A DNA stretch of 64,000 nt, from positions 5,259,001 through 5,323,000 of the forward strand of contig NZ_VAWE01000001.1 of the NCBI RefSeq assembly GCF_005795905.1, written 5' to 3'. Below the pieces are notes generated by a model, which saw nothing but the letters and a program-made list of their open reading frames with translations, did not search any database and was not told the origin of the DNA. This stretch comes from Streptomyces marianii. GTDB taxonomy: Bacteria; Actinomycetota; Actinomycetes; Streptomycetales; Streptomycetaceae. Shown here in pieces: positions 34,370 to 42,532 of this stretch (position 1 is the first letter of the stretch; every line of letters starts with the position of its first letter). A program made the position numbers and the translations under genes.

Positions 34370-34722
34370 GTCCGGCGCGTCGCGAGTCGCGGGCCCGGAA
34401 AACCGCCCTTAGGGTGGCGGACCATGGGCCCGCTACGGGCCGCACGACTTCGGAGGATCCGTCCTCCGGAGGTCTTTCGGACCGTCTCGGCTCCGTGGAG
34501 TCCGCAGGGAGTCGACGGAACGTCACCGGAACGAGCCAGTGGCGCTTTTCGTGTGACTCCGGAGGGTGCCGGATTGGCTTTCCCGCCGCTGGTGGGGGCA
34601 GGATGCTCAATTGGGCGCGAGGGTCTGACGGCAGACCCGGGTCCGGGGAACTGTCCGAGGGCCCTGGCAGCATCGGCTTCGATCTCACGCCTCACAGGCA
34701 AGAAGAACACGGGAGTAAGAAC
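34370..34722. other. long leader/promoter region of the HU gene
   Basis: 353 bases without a credible gene; an in-frame extension of HU from 34414 lacks any domain. It contains a CGGAGG/CCTCCG palindrome around 34451-34466 (GGAGGATCCGTCCTCC) and a GGGAGTAAGAAC ribosome site before ATG 34723. Confidence 0.5.
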
Positions 34723-35004
34723 ATGAACCGCAGTGAGCTGGTGGCCGCGCTGGCCGACCGTGCCGAGGTGACCCGCAAGGACGCCGACGCTGTGCTGGCC
34801 GCCTTCGCCGAGGTCGTCGGCGAGATCGTCGCCAAGGGCGACGAGAAGGTCACCATCCCCGGTTTCCTGACCTTCGAGCGCACCCACCGTGCCGCTCGCA
34901 CCGCTCGTAACCCGCAGACCGGCGACCCGATCCAGATCCCGGCCGGCTACAGCGTGAAGGTCTCCGCGGGCTCCAAGCTCAAGGAAGCCGCGAAGGGCAA
35001 GTAA
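34723..35004 (+). CDS. hupA: HU-family nucleoid protein (HupA-like)
   Basis: 93 residues from ATG 34723, preceded by GGGAGTAAGAAC. MNRSELVAALADRAEVTRKD and the DNA-binding arm GFLTFERTHRAARTARNPQT followed by GDPIQIPA are classic HU. There is no Lys/Ala-rich C-terminal tail, so this is the short housekeeping type rather than the long sporulation HupS type. It bends and compacts DNA as a dimer. Confidence 0.97.
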   Translation: MNRSELVAALADRAEVTRKDADAVLAAFAEVVGEIVAKGDEKVTIPGFLTFERTHRAARTARNPQTGDPIQIPAGYSVKVSAGSKLKEAAKGK

Positions 35005-35011
35005 GCCTCAG

Positions 35012-35058
35012 AGCGCGAGGGCGGCCACTTCCCGTCGGGGGGTGGCCGCCCTCGCGCT
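35012..35058 (+). terminator. 17-bp stem terminator after HU gene
   Basis: AGCGCGAGGGCGGCCAC (35012-35028) and its exact complement GTGGCCGCCCTCGCGCT (35042-35058), loop of 13. Confidence 0.88.
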
Positions 35059-35566
35059 GTCGGGGGCCGCGAGGGACCACGGCGCTCCCGCTCACGGCCT
35101 CGCGCGCCGGGGTCGCCGAGGAGGCGCCTCAAGGAGGCGTGCGTTGCCCACCATGGCGGCGGGCGGGGCGCGCGGGACCGTGCGCGGCCCCGCGCGCCGA
35201 CGCGTGAGGCCTTCGGTGCGGGTGAGGGCGTGTCCCCCGTGCGCGGTGCCAGGGCAGTGGGCGCGCGGGGCCGGCCGCGCAGGGAGGAGCGTGTCTGCGG
35301 CCGCGTGCGGGGGCGGGTGCGGCCTGCGGTCGGGTGCGGAGGCCGGGTGCGGACGGTGACTGTCCGTGGTGGTGCCGGGATGGGGCCCGCGCAGGGCGGT
35401 GCGGCCTGCGCAGTCCGTGTACGGAGGCGCCCGTACGCGATCGCGCGCGGAGGCAGCGCCACGGTCGCGCAGGGACGGGGCGCCCGCCTCCGTCGCGTAC
35501 GGGAACGCGCCGAACGCCGGTCCGGGCCGCTGGGCGGCCGGACGGCGCTCGGAGAAGCGGGTGGGG
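35059..35566. other. 508-base GC-rich region between HU terminator and murA 3' end
   Basis: Open frames run through it on both strands, but none has a recognisable domain, and composition favours Arg/Gly/Ala in all frames. I see no RNA gene or mobile-element end. It is the 3' flank of both converging genes. Confidence 0.45.
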
Positions 35567-36907
35567 TCAGACGACCGCGCCGCGCGGCAACTCGACCTTC
35601 GCTCCGAGCTCGACGAGCTTCTCCATGAAGTTCTCGTAGCCGCGGTTGATCAGGTCGATGCCGTGCACCCGGGACGTGCCCTGCGCCGCCAGCGCCGCGA
35701 TCAGGTACGAGAAACCGCCGCGCAGGTCGGGGATCACCAGATCCGAGCCCTGGAGCTTCGTCGGGCCGGACACGACCGCCGAGTGCAGGAAGTTCCGCTG
35801 GCCGAAGCGGCAGTCCGAGCCGCCCAGGCACTCCCGGTACAGCTGGATGTGCGCACCCATCTGGTTGAGCGCCGAGGTGAAGCCGAGCCGCGACTCGTAC
35901 ACCGTCTCGTGCACGATCGACAGGCCCGCCGCCTGCGTGAGCGCCACCACCAGGGGCTGCTGCCAGTCCGTCTGGAAGCCGGGGTGCACGTCGGTCTCCA
36001 GGGCGATCGCGTTGAGGGAGCCGCCCGGGTGCCAGAAGCGGATGCCCTCGTCGTCGATCTCGAAGGCGCCGCCGACCTTCCGGTAGGTGTTGAGGAAGGT
36101 CATCATCGAGCGCTGCTGCGCGCCGCGCACGTAGATGTTGCCCTCGGTCGCCAGCGCCGCCGAGGCCCAGGACGCCGCCTCCAGCCGGTCCGGGAGCGCC
36201 CGGTGGGTGTAGCCGCCGAGGCGGTCCACACCGGTGATCCGGATGGTCCGGTCGGTGTCCATCGAAATGATCGCGCCCATTTTCTGCAGGACGCAGATCA
36301 GGTCCTCGATCTCCGGCTCCACCGCCGCGTTCGACAGCTCCGTGACGCCCTCCGCCAGCACCGCGGTCAGCAGCACCTGCTCGGTGGAGCCGACCGACGG
36401 GTACGGCAGGCGGATCTTGCATCCGCGAAGCCGCTGCGGGGCCTCCAGGTACTGCCCGTCCGCCCGCTTCTCGATCTTCGCGCCGAACTGCCGCAGCACG
36501 TCGAAGTGGAAGTCGATCGGCCGGCCGCCGATGTCGCAGCCGCCCAGACCCGGGATGAAGGCGTGCCCGAGCCGGTGCAGCAGCGGGCCGCAGAACAGGA
36601 TCGGGATGCGCGAGGAACCGGCGTGGGCATCGATGTCCGCGACGTTCGCGCTCTCGACGTGCGTCGGGTCGAGCACCAGTTCGCCGGGCTCGTCCCCGGG
36701 CCGCACCGTCACGCCGTGCAGCTGCAGCAGCCCGCGCACCACCCGCACGTCGCGGATGTCGGGCACGTTGCGCAGCCGGCTCGGCTCGCTGCCGAGCAGC
36801 GCGGCGACCATAGCCTTCGGCACCAGGTTCTTGGCGCCGCGGACGCGGATCTCGCCCTCCAGCGGGGCTCCGCCGTGGACAAGCAGTACATCGTCTGTGC
36901 CGGTCAT
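35567..36907 (-). CDS. murA: UDP-N-acetylglucosamine 1-carboxyvinyltransferase MurA
   Basis: 446 residues. Conserved Lys26-Asn27 lies in RVRGAKNLVP, and the catalytic Cys124 (fosfomycin target) in GLGGCDIGGRP. It also has DRLEAASWASAALATEGNIY and QTDWQQPLVVALTQA of the second lobe. The enzyme adds enolpyruvate to UDP-GlcNAc, the first committed step of peptidoglycan synthesis. Cys rather than Asp at the active site predicts fosfomycin sensitivity of this copy. Transcribed alone on the minus strand. Confidence 0.97.
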   Translation of the reverse strand: MTGTDDVLLVHGGAPLEGEIRVRGAKNLVPKAMVAALLGSEPSRLRNVPDIRDVRVVRGLLQLHGVTVRPGDEPGELVLDPTHVESANVADIDAHAGSSRIPILFCGPLLHRLGHAFIPGLGGCDIGGRPIDFHFDVLRQFGAKIEKRADGQYLEAPQRLRGCKIRLPYPSVGSTEQVLLTAVLAEGVTELSNAAVEPEIEDLICVLQKMGAIISMDTDRTIRITGVDRLGGYTHRALPDRLEAASWASAALATEGNIYVRGAQQRSMMTFLNTYRKVGGAFEIDDEGIRFWHPGGSLNAIALETDVHPGFQTDWQQPLVVALTQAAGLSIVHETVYESRLGFTSALNQMGAHIQLYRECLGGSDCRFGQRNFLHSAVVSGPTKLQGSDLVIPDLRGGFSYLIAALAAQGTSRVHGIDLINRGYENFMEKLVELGAKVELPRGAVV

Positions 36908-37187
36908 GAATCTCGCGTTCCGGAGGGTCCTCCCAGTGGAGCCGGGGGAGGAGTTCGGGCAGGGGCCAGAGAAAAGGTTAAGGCCCTCCTACCCCTGTCC
37001 CGTAAGGCCAAGGGCACATCGCAGGTGTAATGAATTCGGCACAATACGTTCTGTTTCGGTGCGTGTTCGGAGGGTCACCATCCGCTTCGCTGCGGCGGGC
37101 GCGCCCTCCCGCTGCCGCGGTGCGCCCTGAGCTGCGTCGGTCCGGACCGGGACGCCCGCTCCCCGCGGAGGGCGAAGATGCGGGATC

Positions 37188-37757
37188 ATGTCTCCCATGA
37201 CCGAGGTGTCCTCCCTCACAGGGCGGCTGCTCGTCGCCACTCCGGCCCTCGCGGACCCGAACTTCGACCGCGCGGTGCTGCTCCTGCTCGACCACGACGA
37301 GGAGGGATCCCTCGGCGTGGTCCTCAACCGGCCCACTCCCGTCGGCGTCGGCGACATCCTGGAGCCCTGGGCGGGTCTGGCCGGTGAGCCCGGCGTGGTC
37401 TTCCAGGGCGGTCCCGTCTCCCTCGACTCGGCGCTCGGCCTCGCCGTCATCCCCGGTGACGAGGGGCCGCTCGGCTGGCGCAGGGTCCACGGGGCGATCG
37501 GCCTCGTCGACCTGGAGGCCCCGCCCGAGCTGCTCGCCGCCTCGCTGGGTTCGCTGCGGATCTTCGCGGGTTACGCGGGCTGGGGTCCGGGTCAGCTGGA
37601 GGACGAGCTGAGCGAGGGTGCCTGGTACGTCGTGGAGTCCGAGCCCGGTGACGTCTCCTCCCCGCGGCCGGAGTCGCTGTGGCGGTCCGTGCTTCGACGG
37701 CAGCGCAGCGAACTCGCGATGGTGGCCACCTATCCGGACGACCCGTCGCTGAACTGA
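37188..37757 (+). CDS. YqgE/AlgH family protein (DUF179)
   Basis: 189 residues from ATG 37188; ATG 37197 is equally possible. LTGRLLVATPALADPNFDRA followed by VLLLLDHDEEGSLGVVLNRP is the family signature, with GGPVSLDSALGLAV and IFAGYAGWGPGQLEDEL later. The fold is compact and cytoplasmic; molecular function is unsettled, with links to transcriptional control of alginate genes in Pseudomonas. Confidence 0.95.
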   Translation: MSPMTEVSSLTGRLLVATPALADPNFDRAVLLLLDHDEEGSLGVVLNRPTPVGVGDILEPWAGLAGEPGVVFQGGPVSLDSALGLAVIPGDEGPLGWRRVHGAIGLVDLEAPPELLAASLGSLRIFAGYAGWGPGQLEDELSEGAWYVVESEPGDVSSPRPESLWRSVLRRQRSELAMVATYPDDPSLN

Positions 37758-37787
37758 ATCCGCGCGGCTTGAGTACCCTTGGCACCT

Positions 37788-38075
37788 ATGAGCACTCTCG
37801 AGCCCGAGCGCGGGGCAGGTACGGGCACCCTCGTGGAGCCGACACCCCAGGTGTCGCACGGCGACGGCGACCACGAGCGCTTCGCCCATTACGTCCAGAA
37901 GGACAAGATCATGGCGAGTGCCCTCGACGGCACTCCCGTGGTGGCACTGTGCGGCAAGGTCTGGGTGCCGGGGCGCGACCCCAAGAAGTACCCGGTGTGC
38001 CCGATGTGCAAGGAGATCTACGAGTCCATGGGCTCCGGTGGGGACAAGGACAAGGGCGGCAAGGACAAGAAGTAG
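37788..38075 (+). CDS. DUF3039 small protein
   Basis: 95 residues from ATG 37788, 30 bases after the YqgE stop. HERFAHYVQKDKIMASALDG, then VALCGKVWVPGRDPKKYPVC and PMCKEIYESM, define the actinobacterial DUF3039 family; the Cys in ALCGK and the CPMC pair suggest a zinc site. The Lys/Gly/Asp tail is disordered. Function unknown. Probably cotranscribed with the YqgE gene and followed by a strong terminator. Confidence 0.93.
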   Translation: MSTLEPERGAGTGTLVEPTPQVSHGDGDHERFAHYVQKDKIMASALDGTPVVALCGKVWVPGRDPKKYPVCPMCKEIYESMGSGGDKDKGGKDKK

Positions 38076-38122
38076 CCGGACGGCCGGTCCGCCGGCCTCC
38101 GGACCTCCTTCCGGCTCGGGGA

Positions 38123-38163
38123 CGGCCTCCGGGGCGCACCGCGCTGGTGCGTCCCGGAGGCCG
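38123..38163 (+). terminator. terminator after the DUF3039 gene
   Basis: CGGCCTCCGGGGCGCACC and GGTGCGTCCCGGAGGCCG pair over 18 bp with one G-U, loop GCGCT. Confidence 0.87.
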
Positions 38164-38398
38164 TTCGTGTCGTCCGGCTCCCGTGCGGTGTCTCCCCGGC
38201 CCCGCCCGTCGGGGTGCCGTTGCCCGCCGGCGTCCCGTTGCGGGCCGCGCGTCCGCCGGTCACGGAGTGGTTGAGACCTCTTGTCGCTGCCATGGGGCAG
38301 CCCTGATCTCCTGCGCGCTGTGCATCGCGAGAGAGGTCTCGCACAGGTTGCGGCGTGCCGCCGGAGGGGGTCCGCCGTGAAGCTTCCCGCCCGCATGG

Positions 38399-38969
38399 CC
38401 CCCCCCGTCACCGCCCTTGCCCTGTACTACCGCGCCGACGTCTTCACGGACCTCGGTGTCCGGCCGCCCAGGACCCCCCGGGCCGGGCCCGTCTCCGTCG
38501 CGAAGAAGGTCCGCAAGGCGCGGCCCGAGCTGTACGGACTCGCCGTCGGCGGCGCGTACACCTGCGGCACCATGCCGTTCATCCGGGCGAACGGTGGTGA
38601 GCCGGCGGCGAGCGGCGGCACGTACGAGGGCCGTCGACAACCCGCAGGCGGGCAACGGCATCGAGGCGTACACCTCGCCGTTTCGGGGAAGACGGCTGCC
38701 CGGCCGTCAAGTGCGCGTCGATGGGCGGCAACGCGACCGTCGCCGCGTTCGCCCCCGGCAAGGCGGCGACGGCGATCGGCGATGACTTCAGCCACCCGGC
38801 CGTCGGGGCGGGCGGGGTGAAGGGCGAGTACGCGGTCGTCCCGCTGCCCGCTGCCCGCTGCCTGCTGCCCGCTGTCACCGATGGCTCGAACGCTCCGGCC
38901 TTCACGGCCGGCAGCAACATCGGCGTACTGAAAAGCAGTTCGCACCGCACGCTCGCGGTGGACCTCATG
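38399..38969 (+). pseudogene. relic of a sugar ABC solute-binding protein gene
   Basis: Pieces of one binding protein appear in three frames: ALYYRADVFTDLGVRPPRTP and ARPELYGLAVGGAYTCGTMP (38419 to about 38629), DNPQAGNGIEAYTS (about 38630-38690), and SMGGNATVAAFAPGKAATAI with SNIGVLKSSSHRTLAVDLM (38718-38969). At least two frameshifts and several small gaps separate them; the N-terminal signal and lipobox region is not recognisable. The order and spacing of segments follow family-1 extracellular sugar-binding proteins. It cannot be functional. Confidence 0.85.
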
Positions 38970-38971
38970 AG

Positions 38972-39381
38972 TCGACGCGTACCCGGAGCTCGGAAACACC
39001 GACGTCGCCGACACCGCCGCCCTGTCCGTCCGGGACAACTGGGGCGTCAGCCCGCACGTCCTCGCCCCCACCGAGACCACCCTCCGCTTCTACACAGGGG
39101 TCTTCGAGGAGGTCCTGGAGCTCTTCCCCGCCTCCGTCTCCCCGTTCCTCCGCATCGGGGGCGACGAGTGCCCCAAGGGCCAGTGGAAGGCGTCCCCGGC
39201 CGCCCGAACTGCCCGCCCCCCGCCGGCCGGGACTCCGCGGACTTCGAGCGGCGTATGTCCGCCCACTGCGCCCGGCTTGACGTGCTCGGCGTCGACTACC
39301 GGCCGCTGGGGGCCCGTTGCCGTGGCAGAGGCGACCGGGCGTGCTCGGACGCCCGATCGAGGGGGCGCCCCCAAACGTGTG
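38972..39381 (+). pseudogene. relic of a GH20 beta-N-acetylhexosaminidase gene
   Basis: YPELGNTDVADTAAL and WGVSPHVLAPTETTLRFYTG are followed by FLRIGGDECPKGQW, the GH20 catalytic Asp-Glu motif (here DE in GGDECP), about 38980-39209. The sequence then jumps to the enzyme's extreme C terminus (FERRMSAHCARLDVLGVDYRPL and, in a shifted frame, GPLPWQRR) near 39240-39345. The N-terminal half and most of the barrel are missing. It lies directly behind the binding-protein relic, as if an intervening piece with permease genes was deleted. Confidence 0.82.
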
Positions 39382-39668
39382 AGCCCTGCCCCAACGTGGT
39401 GTTCCGGATACGGCTCCCTGGGACCGTGGAAGCTCACGGGGAAAAGTCGTATTAGGAACGCCTTGGGTCGGCAATCCGCTTGTGACGGCAACGGCGTAGC
39501 AATTCGGGCATTTCCCCTCTTTGGCGAGATTCAGGGCGAATGCGTCCTTCGCGGACCCCCGCGCCGGACCGCTCGCAAGATGTGCCAGAGTTGCCACGTC
39601 CGGGCTGTGAGCACGTACGGTACGGCAACACAGGCGGACAGCCGGGACACCGGGAAGGGGCAGCTGGG

Positions 39669-40547
39669 TTGACCACGCACGCACCGCAGGCGGCGCAGTC
39701 CGTGACGCTGCCGGCCTCGCTCGACGAGGCCGTGGCGGCGCTCACCGCCATGCCCGCCGCTGTGCCGGTCGCAGGCGGCACGGACCTGATGGCTGCCGTC
39801 AACAAGGGCCGGCTCAGGCCCGCGGGCCTCGTCGGGCTCGGCCGCATCAACGAGATCCGCGGCTGGCAGTACCAGGACGGCCACGCCCTGCTCGGCGCCG
39901 GACTCACCCACTCCCGGATGGGCCGGCCCGACTTCGCCGCGCTCATCCCGGCGCTCGCCGCCTCCGCCCGGGCCGCCGGACCCCCGCAGATCCGCAACGC
40001 GGGCACCCTCGGCGGCAACATCGTCACCGCCGCTCCCACCGGCGACGCGCTGCCGGTGCTGGCCGCCCTGGAGGCCGACCTGGTCATCGCGGGACCGGGC
40101 GGGGCGACCCGAGAGGTCCCCGTATCCCATCTGCTGGCCGGTCGCGAAATGCTGGGTCCGGCCGAGCTGATCGGCTTCGTGCGGGTTCCGCTCCTGCACG
40201 CCCCGCAGGTGTTCCTCAAGGCCACCGGGCGCACCGGCCCCGGCCGGGCCACCGCATCCGTCGCCGTCGTCCTCGACCCGGCGCGGCGCGGGGTGCGCTG
40301 CGCGGTCGGCGCGATCGCTCCGATGCCGCTGCGTCCGCTGGAGGCGGAGCGCTGGATCGCCTCGCTGATCGACTGGGACGGCGAGCGCGGACTCGCCCCC
40401 GAGGCGCTTGCCGCGTTCGGTGAGTACGTGGCGGCCGCCTGCATCCCGGACCAGGAGGGCGAAGAGCAACCGCCGCCCGCGGTCCTGCATCTGCGGCGCG
40501 TGGTCGCCGCGCTGGCCCGACGAGCGCTGGGGAGGGCACTGTCGTGA
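39669..40547 (+). CDS. FAD-binding subunit of a molybdenum hydroxylase
   Basis: 292 residues from TTG 39669, with GGGAAGGGGCAGC upstream. VPVAGGTDLMAAVNKGRLRP and RNAGTLGGNIVTAAPTGDAL are the two FAD-binding signatures of the CoxM/XdhB-type medium subunit. It passes electrons between the Fe-S clusters and FAD/NAD. It overlaps the next gene by four bases and begins a three-gene operon. A 287-base gap upstream, behind the GH20 relic, holds no other gene. Confidence 0.93.
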   Translation: MTTHAPQAAQSVTLPASLDEAVAALTAMPAAVPVAGGTDLMAAVNKGRLRPAGLVGLGRINEIRGWQYQDGHALLGAGLTHSRMGRPDFAALIPALAASARAAGPPQIRNAGTLGGNIVTAAPTGDALPVLAALEADLVIAGPGGATREVPVSHLLAGREMLGPAELIGFVRVPLLHAPQVFLKATGRTGPGRATASVAVVLDPARRGVRCAVGAIAPMPLRPLEAERWIASLIDWDGERGLAPEALAAFGEYVAAACIPDQEGEEQPPPAVLHLRRVVAALARRALGRALS

Positions 40548-42532
40548 GCTCCGAGGAGAACGAGTCCCGGGACGCCGCCCCGCACGGTGGCGGCTGGCGG
40601 CCGATCCCGCAGGGCGGCGAGTACGACGCCGAGGCCACGGCCTTCGTCCAGCTGCCGCCCGAGGACATGCTCGACGCACCGCTCGCCGCCCCCGGCCACG
40701 GTTATGTGCCCCCGCAGATCCCGCCCGCGGCCGCGGGCGGCTGGACCGTTCCGGAGCAGACGTCGGACGGCGAGGCGCCGCACCCCTGGACGGAGCCGGA
40801 GGCGGGGCGGTCCCGGAACCCCTACGATCCGTACGCCGGGCAGCAGCCGTACGCCGGTCCCGGTCCGCAGGGCGGACAGGGTCCCCGGGGCGGCCGCGAA
40901 CCGCACGACGCGTACGGCGCGCAGGACCCGCACGGCGCCCCCCAGGCGTACGCCTCACAGGGTCCGTACGGCGAGGGCGAGTCGCACGGCGCACAGGGCC
41001 CGTACGGCGAGGGCGAGTCGCACGCCGGGCACGAGGCGCAACCCGGCCGCGGTCCGCGGGGCGCCGGGGACCCCCGTGGCGGCGAGGGCGCCCAAGACCC
41101 GCACGCCACGGGTCAGTGGACGTTCCCGGAAGCGGAGCAGTCGTCGTCCGGCCCGGCTGCGGCACCCGCCACGGGAGACCTGACCGGCCGGTGGACCATC
41201 CCGGTCGCCCAGGGGGACATCCCGGAGGAATCGGGCGAGTTCACGACGTCCGCCCTGGCCGCCCAGTGGGGCGGCCGTACCCCGCCGGCCACCCTGCCGG
41301 GCGGCGCGCCCGCCCCGTGGGCCACCACGCCCGTCGGCGGCACCCCGGCGGAGGGCACCCCCGTCGGCGGTACACCCGCCTCCGGCACGCCGGTGCCCGG
41401 AGCCGACCACCCCGCCACCCTCCCCGGCGGCGCGCCCGCCCCCTGGGCGACCGAGGCGTACCCCGCCCGCGAGGAGCAGGCCGGCCCCGCCGCCGACCCC
41501 CGCGCCGGGCAGCCCTCCGACGAATCCCGCGCCGGGCAGCCCTCCGACGAGCGGCACGGCCGGCGGGACGCCGAGACGCACCCGGGTGCCGGGGGTGACG
41601 CCTCCGAGGCCGTGGCCGACCCGGAGCAGAGCGCGGGAGACGCCGCGGGCCGCTCCGAAGCCGCCCCCGCCGAAGCCGGCCCCGCCGAAGTCGGCCCCAT
41701 CGGAGCCGGCAGCGCCGAAGTCGGCCCCATCGGAGCCGGCAGCGCCGAAGTCGGCCCCATCGGAGCCGGCAGCGCCGAGGGTTCCGAGAACCGCGGAGCC
41801 CCGGAGTCCGACACGGCCCTGCAGGGCCCGCCCGGATCGCCCGCGGCCGGGGACACCGCCGACCCCGACGCCTCCGCTGCCGAGGAGGACCTCGCGGCCG
41901 CCACCGCGACGACGGCGAACGACGAGCACCCGCACACCTCGTACCTCCTGCGCGTGAACGGCGCCGACCGGCCCGTCACCGACGCGTGGATCGGCGAGTC
42001 CCTGCTCTACGTGCTGCGCGAGCGCCTCGGCCTCGCGGGTGCCAAGGACGGCTGCTCGCAGGGCGAGTGCGGCGCCTGCAACGTCCAGGTCGACGGCCGG
42101 CTCGTGGCCTCCTGCCTGGTGCCCGCGGCGACCGCGGCCGGTTCCGAGGTCCGCACCGTCGAGGGCCTGGCCACCGACGGGGAGCCCTCTGACGTCCAGC
42201 GGGCCCTCGCCGCCTGCGGAGCCGTCCAGTGCGGCTTCTGCATCCCAGGCATGGCCATGACCGTGCACGACCTGCTGGAGGGCAACCACGCCCCCACGGA
42301 AATCGAAACCCGCCAGGCCCTCTCAGGGAACCTCTGCCGCTGCTCCGGCTACCGGGGCGTCCTCGACGCCGTACGCGAGGTGGTCGCCGGACGCGAGGCG
42401 AGCGCCACAGCGGCCGCCGAAGCCGGCGACGAGGCCCGCGAGGGGACCCAGGACGGGGCCCGCATCCCGCACCAGGCGCCGCCGGGCGCCGGTAGTGTGC
42501 AGCCCCACCCGCACGACGGAGGCATGGTGTGA
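40544..42532 (+). CDS. [2Fe-2S] subunit of a molybdenum hydroxylase with long disordered N-terminal extension
   Basis: 662 residues from GTG 40544. Residues about 465-620 are the usual two-cluster small subunit: LLRVNGADRPVTDAWIGESL, CSQGECGACNVQVDGRLVAS with a later Cys (first cluster), then GAVQCGFCIPGMAMT and NLCRCSGYRG (second cluster). All eight Cys are present. The first 460 residues are an unusual Gly/Pro/Gln/Ala/Glu-rich region with several internal repeats and no recognised domain; normal subunits are about 160-200 residues. Short overlaps with both neighbours show coupled translation. Confidence 0.92.
   Translation: MSSEENESRDAAPHGGGWRPIPQGGEYDAEATAFVQLPPEDMLDAPLAAPGHGYVPPQIPPAAAGGWTVPEQTSDGEAPHPWTEPEAGRSRNPYDPYAGQQPYAGPGPQGGQGPRGGREPHDAYGAQDPHGAPQAYASQGPYGEGESHGAQGPYGEGESHAGHEAQPGRGPRGAGDPRGGEGAQDPHATGQWTFPEAEQSSSGPAAAPATGDLTGRWTIPVAQGDIPEESGEFTTSALAAQWGGRTPPATLPGGAPAPWATTPVGGTPAEGTPVGGTPASGTPVPGADHPATLPGGAPAPWATEAYPAREEQAGPAADPRAGQPSDESRAGQPSDERHGRRDAETHPGAGGDASEAVADPEQSAGDAAGRSEAAPAEAGPAEVGPIGAGSAEVGPIGAGSAEVGPIGAGSAEGSENRGAPESDTALQGPPGSPAAGDTADPDASAAEEDLAAATATTANDEHPHTSYLLRVNGADRPVTDAWIGESLLYVLRERLGLAGAKDGCSQGECGACNVQVDGRLVASCLVPAATAAGSEVRTVEGLATDGEPSDVQRALAACGAVQCGFCIPGMAMTVHDLLEGNHAPTEIETRQALSGNLCRCSGYRGVLDAVREVVAGREASATAAAEAGDEAREGTQDGARIPHQAPPGAGSVQPHPHDGGMV
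41686..41775 (+). repeat. three tandem 30-bp units in the Fe-S subunit extension
   Basis: Unit CGAAGTCGGCCCCATCGGAG plus CCGGCAGCGC occurs three times without gaps, encoding AEVGPIGAGS. In frame. Confidence 0.93.

Noticed and set aside
34414..34722. Extended HU protein or separate small gene
   Set aside because: The in-frame extension has no HU-like domain, and ATG 34723 has a clear ribosome site and the canonical HU start.
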